NCBI GenBank assembly: GCA_021772095.1
Contig: JADYXR010000184.1
Coordinates: 1 to 61,001 of the forward strand
DNA: 61,001 bases
DNA from: Candidatus Obscuribacter sp.
Lineage (GTDB): Bacteria > Cyanobacteriota > Vampirovibrionia > Obscuribacterales > Obscuribacteraceae
Direction: 5' to 3'
A model generated the notes under the pieces. The model had not been told where the DNA came from and made no database searches. It saw nothing but the letters and a program-made list of their open reading frames with translations. Positions 50,873 through 58,831 of this stretch are shown one piece after another; the stretch's first letter is position 1, and each line of letters starts with the position of its first letter. The translations under genes and the position numbers were made by a program.

Positions 50873-53800
50873 TCAGGCGTCGGCGTCCTCATCCTCATCT
50901 GGCTTGTGGAAGCCGTTTGCATTTGTGTGTCGGGTTACCAGCAGATATATACATGGAAGCACGAGCAAAGTCATCGACGTTGCCGTCAGTAGACCTCCGA
51001 ACACAACGGTGGCCAAGGGTCTCTGGATTTCTGCGCCGGTTCCGTCCGAAAATAGTTTTGGCAGTAGTCCCATCATTGCGACCAGAGCGGTCATGATTAC
51101 GGGGCGGAGGCGCACTGCCGCACCTTCTCTTATGGCGGCGATTGACGGCACTCCTTGCATTTCCAATTCTGCGATGTAACTGATCAGAATGACTCCATTT
51201 TGCACTGCCACTCCAAACAGCGCAATGAAACCAATGATGGCGGGAACCGAGACGGGCTGATGAGATATGAAAAGTGCGATGATACCGCCTATGGTTGCAA
51301 ACGGAACATTGAGCATAATGATCGCTGCGTTGTTGAACGAATTGAACGTGAAAAACAGCAGAATGAAGATCAGGAAAAGCACGATCGGTACGACCACAGC
51401 CAGTCTAGCCATAGCGCGTTGTTGGTTGTCGAATTGACCGCCCCAAACTATCGAATAGCCAGGAGGCAGTTTCACCTTCTTCGCCACGACTTCTTGAGCG
51501 TTTTGCACCCAACTTCCCAGATCTCGTCCACGAATGTTGACCATCACCGCGCCGCGTCGCTGTCCGTCTTCGCGGCTGATTAGAAGCGCTCCGCGCTCCG
51601 TATAGATGTCGGCGATTCTATCCAATTCCAACTGGACGCCGTCCGGCGCGTCAATCACCATGTTTCGCACATCTTGTTCCGTCTGTCTCTGTTCTTTCGG
51701 AAACCGCACCAAAACTCCAAATCGACGACTGCCTTCAATTACCTCCGAGACGATTTTCCCGGCCAGTGCGGTTTGCAAAATGTTTTGAACTTCGGCGATT
51801 TGCATTCCATGGCGAGCTAATTCCTGCCGACGCAATTCGATCTTCAATTGTGGTGCGCCGATGATGGGCTCTCTGGTAACGTCTGCTGTGCCGCGCACTT
51901 CTCGTACTGCCGATCTGATTTGATTTAGCAAATTGCTGATCGTTTGCAAATCGTCTCCAAATACTTTGATACCAACGTCGGCTTTAATCCCTGTGATCAA
52001 ATCATCGATCATGTCCGCAATTGGCTGTGAAAAGCTAAACATCATCCCTGGAATCTGAGCGCATTCGGCCGCCATTCGATCGATCAGCTTTTGTTTGTCC
52101 CTGTCTTTCCATTCAGACTTTGGTTTTAGTCCTATATAAATATCTGCCGCATCCACGCCCTCAATGTCAGAGCCCATGCCGGATCTACCGATTCTAGTCG
52201 CCACGACTGAGACTTCGGGAAACTTGGTCATCATTTTTTCGACAGTTTCAGCAAACTGGATCGATCTGGTATGCGAGATGCTTGGCGGCATCCGCAGTCG
52301 CAGCCAGATGCTGCCTTCATCCAGGCTTGGCATAAACTCCGAGCCCAAAAACGGTATCAAGCACCCGGTTGCCATTAGTATCACAGTTGATACCACTAGG
52401 ATGGGTTTCGGATTTTTGAGGAGACGGTCGAGAGTTGGGAGATACGCCGCTTTCGACCACTCGACGATCGGGCTGTGTTTTTCGATGATTGGTTTTTTCA
52501 GGAACCAAAAACACAACACGGGGATGATCAGAAGTGCCACCGCCAGCGCGCCCACAAGCGCGTAGATGAAGGTTAGAGCAAGCGGGTGGAACATCTTGCC
52601 TTCAATGCCTTCCAGTGCGAATAGCGGCAAATAAACGGCGACAATGATCATCATCGCGAACGTAATCGGCCTGCCGACTTCTTTGGCGGCAATCGTGATG
52701 ATTGCCAGCGTATCAACCTTCTTTGGATCATCCTTTTGGCGTTCGTATGCCATGGACAACTTGCGAAAAATGTTTTCAACCATAACAACGCCGGCGTCGA
52801 CTACGACACCAAAGTCGACTGCACCGAGCGTCATAAGATTGGCTGACAGTCCCGTAAATTTCATCATGGCGAAGCTGAACAACAAGGATAAGGGAATGAC
52901 GACAGCCACGATTAGCGAAACTCTGATGTTCATCAAAATGGCGGAGAGGACAACGATTACAAGACCGCCGCTGAACAGAAGAATTTCTTTGACCGTGTCT
53001 GTCGTTTTGTCCACCAGATCTTTCTGGTTGTAGAAACTTTGAATCTTCACACCATGCGGCAGATCCTTTTCAATCTGCTTCAGGCGCGCTTCGATCTTCT
53101 CGACAACTTCTTTTGTGTTCGCTCCTTTCCGCGAAAGCACGATGCCGATAATCGCTTCTCCTTTGCCATCTATCGATGCAGAACCGCGTCTAAAGGCTGG
53201 TCCAATGCCGACTTTTGCGACTTGTCTCAAAAGTACTGGAGTACCGTGCTGCTCTTTTAAAACGATATCCGAGATATCTTCTAGTTTTTTAATTCGTCCT
53301 AAACCGCGAATGATTACTTCTTCATCGCCTACTTCGAGGAAATTGCCGCCTGCGTTGACGTTGCTGTTGGCGACAATGTCGAGAACCTCTTGAACGCGTA
53401 ATTTGTACGCACGCAATTTAAATTGGTCGATCATGACTTGATACTGTTTGACCCAGCCGCCATACGTGACCACGTTGCCGACGCCACTGACCGCGAGCAG
53501 TCGTTTCGAAATCTGCCAATCTTGAATTGTTCGCAGGTCCGTCAGGTTGTGATTGTCGCTCGATACCTGATACATGAAGACTTGACTGAAACTAGAAATC
53601 AATGGACCGAGCTGTGGGCGCGGCACACCTGCCGCCAATTCGAGATTAGCCAGTCGCTGTTGCACCAGTTGTCTGGCGAGGTACACATCGCAGCTGTCGT
53701 CGAAAATTGCGGTGACAACCGACATGCCGAATTCAGAACCGGAGCGCACTTTGGTGATGTATGGCAAACCGTTGAGCGCATACTCAATCGGCACCGTCAC

Positions 53801-53992
53801 TAGTGACTCGACTTCCTCTGACGCCATGCTTTCCGGTTCCGTTATGATTTGAACCTGCACGTTGCTTACGTCAGGAAACGAATCTGTCGGAATGGTGAAG
53901 ATCGAGTAGAAGCCGAGCACAATCACGGCTACAACGAGTATCAGCGTGACTGCACGTTGATTCAGTGCAAATTCAATTAGTTTATCAATCAT
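50873..53992 (-). CDS. Heavy-metal efflux RND transporter (CzcA/CusA family)
   Basis: 1039 residues, full length. N-terminal helix followed by F-P-D-V-S-N-V-Q-V-Q-I, then a periplasmic porter region, and the helix-4 proton relay motif A-V-D-F-G-V-V-V-D-A-G-V-V-M-V-E-N typical of the HAE-1/HME branch. The second half repeats the fold. D-F-G and E-N in this motif identify the metal-exporting (CzcA/CusA/NccA) subfamily; which metal cannot be told. No membrane-fusion (CzcB) or outer-membrane (CzcC) gene is adjacent, so partners must be elsewhere. The 84-base leader has no obvious ribosome binding site and is highly structured. Confidence 0.95.
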   Translation of the reverse strand: MIDKLIEFALNQRAVTLILVVAVIVLGFYSIFTIPTDSFPDVSNVQVQIITEPESMASEEVESLVTVPIEYALNGLPYITKVRSGSEFGMSVVTAIFDDSCDVYLARQLVQQRLANLELAAGVPRPQLGPLISSFSQVFMYQVSSDNHNLTDLRTIQDWQISKRLLAVSGVGNVVTYGGWVKQYQVMIDQFKLRAYKLRVQEVLDIVANSNVNAGGNFLEVGDEEVIIRGLGRIKKLEDISDIVLKEQHGTPVLLRQVAKVGIGPAFRRGSASIDGKGEAIIGIVLSRKGANTKEVVEKIEARLKQIEKDLPHGVKIQSFYNQKDLVDKTTDTVKEILLFSGGLVIVVLSAILMNIRVSLIVAVVIPLSLLFSFAMMKFTGLSANLMTLGAVDFGVVVDAGVVMVENIFRKLSMAYERQKDDPKKVDTLAIITIAAKEVGRPITFAMMIIVAVYLPLFALEGIEGKMFHPLALTFIYALVGALAVALLIIPVLCFWFLKKPIIEKHSPIVEWSKAAYLPTLDRLLKNPKPILVVSTVILMATGCLIPFLGSEFMPSLDEGSIWLRLRMPPSISHTRSIQFAETVEKMMTKFPEVSVVATRIGRSGMGSDIEGVDAADIYIGLKPKSEWKDRDKQKLIDRMAAECAQIPGMMFSFSQPIADMIDDLITGIKADVGIKVFGDDLQTISNLLNQIRSAVREVRGTADVTREPIIGAPQLKIELRRQELARHGMQIAEVQNILQTALAGKIVSEVIEGSRRFGVLVRFPKEQRQTEQDVRNMVIDAPDGVQLELDRIADIYTERGALLISREDGQRRGAVMVNIRGRDLGSWVQNAQEVVAKKVKLPPGYSIVWGGQFDNQQRAMARLAVVVPIVLFLIFILLFFTFNSFNNAAIIMLNVPFATIGGIIALFISHQPVSVPAIIGFIALFGVAVQNGVILISYIAELEMQGVPSIAAIREGAAVRLRPVIMTALVAMMGLLPKLFSDGTGAEIQRPLATVVFGGLLTATSMTLLVLPCIYLLVTRHTNANGFHKPDEDEDADA

Positions 53993-54076
53993 ATATTTCT
54001 ACAGAGGAACGCAGGAATAAACACGCGCGGAAAGAGTCAACACTCTTCCTGCGATGATTCTTGTGTAGAAATGGAT
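53993..54076 (-). promoter_or_regulatory. Structured leader of the RND gene
   Basis: Three nested or competing inverted repeats occupy this intercistronic leader. ATTTCTACA (54064-54072 on the plus strand as its complement) pairs with TGTAGAAAT (53995-54003), which lies just two bases before the start codon. CGCAGGAA/TTCCTGCG (54010-54017, 54046-54053) pair inside. GGAAGAGT/ACTCTTTCC (54030-54039, 54042-54049) form an alternative hairpin that shares bases with the second. The start-proximal arm would be hidden in the folded form, suggesting translational or attenuation control. Confidence 0.5.
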
Positions 54077-54448
54077 TTAGCTAAGAATGACTCTATTGGC
54101 GAGCCACAAACCTTTGTCGTGCATCAGTGCGACCGTTTGATTGCATTCGAAAAATGCGGGTCGTAACGGCAGCACATGGTCGAGAGTTGCATGCCAGTTA
54201 TGCAGCGAGAGCGAAAGCAACGGAGTGCTTTGCGATAGCGGCAAGGTTTCAGAAATATTGAAAGTGGTCCCGGACAGAAACGGATCGAGCGGCACAATGT
54301 CTTCGAGACTGATGTCGTCGATACTGTCAAAGTCGCTTGGAGACGCGATCATCTGGAGCCCGCAGTACATGGAAATAAACTGCGTGAACAGAAAGACGAA
54401 CAATACGGAACTATTTAAAAAATTTCGGCGCATCGATTCCAAGCACAC
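54077..54448 (-). CDS. Small exported protein upstream of the RND pump
   Basis: 123 residues from GTG 54448 with AGGA six bases upstream; ATG 54433 is a second choice. An N-terminal hydrophobic segment (F-L-N-S-S-V-L-F-V-F-L-F-T-Q-F-I) serves as signal or anchor. The mature part is acidic at first, then has L-H-N-W-H-A-T-L-D-H and a single Cys near residue 100. I do not recognise a family. The His residues and place before the pump suggest a metal-related periplasmic protein, but that is only context. Confidence 0.55.
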   Translation of the reverse strand: MCLESMRRNFLNSSVLFVFLFTQFISMYCGLQMIASPSDFDSIDDISLEDIVPLDPFLSGTTFNISETLPLSQSTPLLSLSLHNWHATLDHVLPLRPAFFECNQTVALMHDKGLWLANRVILS

Positions 54449-54613
54449 GGGATTCCTAATATGCCTAAGTTACCACATCAGTGCGGTGCACGCAAAACTA
54501 TGATGCGTTTCGCGAACATTACGGAGAACTTCAAGCGCTAGCGTTTCAAGTTTATTCACTCACCGCAAGTTGGTTTCCGTCCCCGGAGACAGGACGGCCG
54601 ATATAATTCTGTT

Positions 54614-55282
54614 CTAGTTTAATTTATTAGCTGCGGCCAACTCGAGCGTTGTCAGTAGTTCGGAGTATCTGTGAAATACGTAATGCGGCTCGTGCGTTTT
54701 CAATTCAACAAAGTCGTAATAGATGATGTGCTCATCTGGGAGAAACAGAGCCTTGTGGCAACCGGCGTTGCCGGCTGCCAGCATATCGACGGATGAGTCG
54801 CCTACGAACAGGCATGTTTTTGCGTCGCCACCGACTTCCGCCAGCGCTTTGAAGACCGGCTCCGGATGAGGCTTGAAGTTGGTTATATCATTTGCCGTTA
54901 TGACCGTGTTGAATAAACCTTCCATGTTGTTATCAGCAAGAAATTTCTTGACGACCGTTTTTGTCGACGAAGTCACGATACCAAGGGTGATACCACTCTC
55001 TCGGCAGGTTTCCAGAACATGCATAACATCGTCAAACAGTATCGCCTCAGGCATCGCGGCTTCTAGACCAGTGTGCACATGGACACTAAAATCTGCAATT
55101 GAAGGAAGTTCGAAATCACTTACCAGATCTTCCCAGGGGCGATAAAAGCATTTTTCGATAACTTGATCAGAGGGCAGATTGATTCCATACTTCGACAGTG
55201 CGAATTGATAAGCCCGCATCCAGAGCGGAAGCGAGTGTGTGAGAGTACCGTCGAAGTCGAAAAGAATTGTTGAATAACGCAC
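54614..55282 (-). CDS. HAD-superfamily phosphatase (phosphoglycolate phosphatase-like)
   Basis: 222 residues from GTG 55282 with AAGGA upstream; a TTG at 55318 adds twelve residues before it. Motif I is F-D-F-D-G-T-L-T, motif II T-S-S-T (I-V-T-S-S-T-K), motif III Lys in F-K-P-H-P-E-P, and motif IV V-G-D-S-S-V-D-M. The cap domain between motifs I and II is helical (subclass C1), as in phosphoglycolate or beta-phosphoglucomutase relatives. Removes phosphate from a small metabolite. Last gene of the operon beginning at 58643, 93 bases after the stop of the previous gene. Confidence 0.93.
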   Translation of the reverse strand: MRYSTILFDFDGTLTHSLPLWMRAYQFALSKYGINLPSDQVIEKCFYRPWEDLVSDFELPSIADFSVHVHTGLEAAMPEAILFDDVMHVLETCRESGITLGIVTSSTKTVVKKFLADNNMEGLFNTVITANDITNFKPHPEPVFKALAEVGGDAKTCLFVGDSSVDMLAAGNAGCHKALFLPDEHIIYYDFVELKTHEPHYVFHRYSELLTTLELAAANKLN

Positions 55283-55375
55283 GCGTTGGGTTCCTTGAGA
55301 TTCTCGGAAAGCATTCAAAAAGTGGCTGTGAGCTCACTCCGATGCCTCTTTATAACAGATAAACCCAGCTTCTGT

Positions 55376-56323
55376 CTAATGCTTATACAAAATCCAGCCC
55401 GCACCCTCGTGTCCGAAATTGAAACTTTCAGGGTGGATCATCTCGGCCATCATCTCGAGAGATTCGACCACACGCGGACCGGGGCGATTGAAGTATTGAT
55501 TGCCGTCGGCGACATATACTCGATTGTTTTTGACCGCTTTAAGTTGGTCGTATCCAGGCTGCTGTGCGATTAAGTGCATTTCTTTCATAGTGCGCTCGTT
55601 GTCGAAACCGCATGGCGTTACAATAATTACATCAGGATCTTTTTCGACTAGTTCTTTCCATTCCATCCATGGTGAATGTTTGCCTGCGATACCGAAAAGG
55701 TTCTCGCCGCCTGCAAGCTCGACCAGCTCAGGCATCCAGTTGCCGGCCGCCATCAATGGTTCAATCCACTCGACGACTGCAACAGTGGGTTTATGATTCG
55801 ATTTAGAAACGATTTCGCTCGCTTGTTTTTCAATCTTCGCGATGCGTTGTCTCAAGGTGGCAATCAGCGTTTCGCCCTGTTCCGAAATCGTCAAAGCTTG
55901 AGCGACTTTGCCAATGTCGGTCCAGATATCTTCCAGGCAATCCGGTTGCAGTGATACTATCTGCGGTTGCGAGGAAATTAAATGGCAGGCGGCATCTTCG
56001 ACATCTTTGAGGCTGACGGCGCAGACCTCGCACTGTGCTTGAGTGATAATGTGTGAGGGTTTTAGCTCTTCTAAAACTTCGGCGTAGACTTTGTAAACCG
56101 ACAGGGATTCTTGCACGATTGCTTTGACACGTTGATCGATTTCGTAGCTGCTGCCGTCGGTTTGAAACTTCGGACCGGTGCAGATCGGAAGGTTCTTAAT
56201 CGACTGCGGATAGTCGCACTCGTGCGAGCGGCCGACCATGTATTCGCTCATCCCAAGCGCGTGAACAATCTCGGTGGAGCTTGCGATCAGTGATACTATG
56301 CGCGGTGCAGTCCTGGTTGGCAT
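55376..56323 (-). CDS. Cobalamin-binding/ABC substrate-binding-like protein (BtuF fold)
   Basis: 315 residues. The opening R-I-V-S-L-I-A-S-S-T-E-I-V-H-A-L-G and G-R-S-H-E-C-D-Y-P are the characteristic start of BtuF-like proteins, followed by I-I-T-Q-A-Q-C-E-V-C-A-V and a C-terminal lobe with P-G-P-R-V-V-E-S-L. No signal peptide precedes it, so unlike classic BtuF it stays in the cytoplasm. No ABC permease or ATPase gene is adjacent. It starts eight bases after the hydroxyacid oxidase gene. Ligand unproven; a corrinoid is the best guess. Confidence 0.88.
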   Translation of the reverse strand: MPTRTAPRIVSLIASSTEIVHALGMSEYMVGRSHECDYPQSIKNLPICTGPKFQTDGSSYEIDQRVKAIVQESLSVYKVYAEVLEELKPSHIITQAQCEVCAVSLKDVEDAACHLISSQPQIVSLQPDCLEDIWTDIGKVAQALTISEQGETLIATLRQRIAKIEKQASEIVSKSNHKPTVAVVEWIEPLMAAGNWMPELVELAGGENLFGIAGKHSPWMEWKELVEKDPDVIIVTPCGFDNERTMKEMHLIAQQPGYDQLKAVKNNRVYVADGNQYFNRPGPRVVESLEMMAEMIHPESFNFGHEGAGWILYKH

Positions 56324-56330
56324 AAGCGAT

Positions 56331-57416
56331 TTATTCTCCGATCAGGTCTGATGTAATCGCGTTGACGTCAGGGAAACCAGACAGAATGAGCGCGTTTCTC
56401 AATTCCTCTTTCAAAGTTTCAAGTACTCGAAATACGCCTTGTTCACCATCGAGCGCCAACCCCCAAAGACAAGGGCGACCCATTAGAACGGCAGTCGCGC
56501 CTCGTGCGAGCGCTTTGAGAACGTCTGTTCCCCTGCGAATACCGCCATCGAGTAGAACTGGAACTTTGCCCTCGGCCGCTTGCACAACTTCGGATAGCGC
56601 ATCAATGGTGGCAATAGTTGAATCCAATTGTCTGCCACCGTGATTCGATACGACAATCCCGCGAGCACCAGAAGTGATAGACATTCTCGCGTCATCGTAA
56701 CGCAACACGCCTTTTACCAGAACGGGAAGATCGGTCAAACCGGCAATCCATTCGAGATCTTTCCATGTCAATGCTTGATCGTACAGTGACGCGATGTAGT
56801 CTGCTAAACCGGACCCTGACGTTTGTTCCGGTATGTCCTCCAAGCCGGTCGAGAAGTTTCCCATCTTCAAACTTGGAGGAAGATGGAACAGGTTTCTCAC
56901 ATCGCGATGGCGCTTGCCCAGAACAGGCGAATCGACAGTCACAACGATCGCCCGGTATCCAGCCGCTTTCGCGCGTTGAACAAGATCGATTGTGACTTGA
57001 CGATCGCGGTAAACATAGAGTTGAAACCACAACGGACCGTTTGTTGCTTCGGCAATTTCTTCCAACGATGCGGTGGCTAGAGTGCTGACCACCATGATCG
57101 TATTGGCTTTTGCAGCGGCTCTCGCCATGGCGATTTCGCCTTCGTCGTGAGCGAGTTTGTGAAATGCCATAGGCGCGATCAACGATGGCGTATCGATCAC
57201 CGTTCCAAACAAATTCACGGACATGTTCAACTGACTTGCGTCGATCAACATCTTCGGGCGAAATCTAATTCGATCGAAGGCCTCGATATTGTCACGCAGC
57301 GTGATCTCATCGCCCGCTCCGCCTGCGTAATAGTCGAAAGTCATTTGTTGCAGTTTTTCGCCTGCAAAGCCTTCCAGTTCACGCAAGTTGACGTAGCAAT
57401 TTTGATTGAGTTTCAA
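56331..57416 (-). CDS. FMN-dependent alpha-hydroxyacid oxidase
   Basis: 361 residues from a TTG start without a clear ribosome binding site. The family core is clear: F-D-Y-Y-A-G-G-A-G-D-E near the start, L-I-A-P-M-A-F-H, the active-site V-S-N-H-G-G-R-Q-L-D, and L-L-D-G-G-I-R-R-G-T-D-V with G-R-P-C-L-W-G. Oxidises an L-2-hydroxyacid (glycolate, lactate or similar) by FMN. With the HAD phosphatase downstream, a phosphoglycolate-glycolate route is conceivable but not shown. Confidence 0.95.
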   Translation of the reverse strand: MKLNQNCYVNLRELEGFAGEKLQQMTFDYYAGGAGDEITLRDNIEAFDRIRFRPKMLIDASQLNMSVNLFGTVIDTPSLIAPMAFHKLAHDEGEIAMARAAAKANTIMVVSTLATASLEEIAEATNGPLWFQLYVYRDRQVTIDLVQRAKAAGYRAIVVTVDSPVLGKRHRDVRNLFHLPPSLKMGNFSTGLEDIPEQTSGSGLADYIASLYDQALTWKDLEWIAGLTDLPVLVKGVLRYDDARMSITSGARGIVVSNHGGRQLDSTIATIDALSEVVQAAEGKVPVLLDGGIRRGTDVLKALARGATAVLMGRPCLWGLALDGEQGVFRVLETLKEELRNALILSGFPDVNAITSDLIGE

Positions 57417-57428
57417 TTTAAGTCTGCT

Positions 57429-58643
57429 TCAGTCTGCCAAAATCGGAATGATTTTTTCTTGAATCGGTCCACCGGCAACGATCACTTTTCCTTTGTCAAT
57501 GTAGACGTCAATCTCGCTGCGCACGCCGAATTCATCGAGATAAATACCAGGTTCAATCGAGAAACCTGTTTCGTAAATCAGAGTCCGTTCGTCTTTTGTT
57601 TCCAAATTATCGAGATTGGCACCATTGCCATGCACTTCCAGTCCAATCGAATGTCCTGTTCTATGCAAGAAGTAATCGACATAGCCGCGCTCGCGAATGT
57701 AGTCGCGCGCCACGTCGTCAACCTTCCATCCATGCAGGACTTCGTCCTTTTCGACTGCGGTTTTGACGTAGTTCAAAGCAGCGTCGCGGGCACCGCGGAC
57801 GATATCAAATATTTTGACGTACTTGGTCGGGACTTCAGTGCCGACAAAACCCGTCCAGGTGATGTCACCATATACGGCATCACGAATGTCGCGTTTCTTT
57901 GCCCAAATATCAAGCAACAGAAAATCACCTTTCTTGATCGGTGAGAAAATTTTCTCGCTGGGCTGATAGTGTGGTCTGCCGCTATTGGCATTAACAGCCA
58001 CGATTGGCGGTGAATACGTCGTCATCTCATAGTGATCGAATCGTTGCAGAATAAATTGCTGAATATCGTACTCGGTTACTGCTTCGCCACTGTCGATCAG
58101 CTTCTTCACTCTTGCGAATGCTTCAAATACACATTTTCTCAAACTCTCAACTGCGTAGACATGCGTGTCCAGTTGCGCTTTTGTCCAACGCGCTTCAAAC
58201 GATTGCACCAGGTTGCCTGAGGACACCACGTTCTTGCCGATGCCGCGCAACAATTCAATGGTTCCGGCATCTACGCGAGATACATAAGGAACTGCGTTTT
58301 TCGGCGAGTATTGCATGGCAATATTTTTTCCGTCGCCGATAACATCGCTCAGTTTTTCTTCCAGTTGTTTCCAACCTACATATGCTTCTTTCTCGCCCGG
58401 CAAACTATCGAGGACGTCGAGTTCGATTCGATGCACTAATTTGACTGGTTGTCCCTTTGCAGGCACATAGTAGAACCAGCGGCGCGTCATGTGCCCCTCG
58501 GTCAATCCAAGAATGTTCAGAGAAATCGGATCATTGTTTTTAAAATAGTAAAACAACCATCCATCTATAGATTCAGCTTGTAGTTGTTCTTGAATGCGAT
58601 CGATCAAGCTATTTGTTGTGGGCGTGCTAATTGTTGCTGACAT
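57429..58643 (-). CDS. M24-family metallopeptidase (Xaa-Pro aminopeptidase-like)
   Basis: 404 residues from ATG 58643 with GAGG a few bases upstream; the longer frame to 58856 runs over the divergent kinase promoter. An N-terminal creatinase-like domain (about 10-170) precedes the pita-bread fold. Metal ligands can be read: Asp in L-L-L-D-I-W-A, Asp in V-Y-G-D-I-T-W-T-G-F, His in R-T-G-H-S-I-G-L-E-V-H, Glu in I-E-P-G-I-Y and Glu in R-S-E-I-D-V. Such enzymes remove N-terminal residues before proline or act on related bonds. First gene of the four-gene minus-strand operon. Confidence 0.93.
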   Translation of the reverse strand: MSATISTPTTNSLIDRIQEQLQAESIDGWLFYYFKNNDPISLNILGLTEGHMTRRWFYYVPAKGQPVKLVHRIELDVLDSLPGEKEAYVGWKQLEEKLSDVIGDGKNIAMQYSPKNAVPYVSRVDAGTIELLRGIGKNVVSSGNLVQSFEARWTKAQLDTHVYAVESLRKCVFEAFARVKKLIDSGEAVTEYDIQQFILQRFDHYEMTTYSPPIVAVNANSGRPHYQPSEKIFSPIKKGDFLLLDIWAKKRDIRDAVYGDITWTGFVGTEVPTKYVKIFDIVRGARDAALNYVKTAVEKDEVLHGWKVDDVARDYIRERGYVDYFLHRTGHSIGLEVHGNGANLDNLETKDERTLIYETGFSIEPGIYLDEFGVRSEIDVYIDKGKVIVAGGPIQEKIIPILAD

Positions 58644-58831
58644 CTTGACCTCAGATTCTGCGTGAAATTTATTGCAGTGCCATCCCTGCAGCGATTTCGA
58701 ACTTGTGAATATTTTAACAACTCTCAACCCGTTAAGAATGAGTTGCAGCGCGAAAAAAGAAAGATTCGCGGGCATATCCTTTATACAGCTTTCAGGCATA
58801 CCACTCGCAGAATCACCGGAAACCCAGAAAC

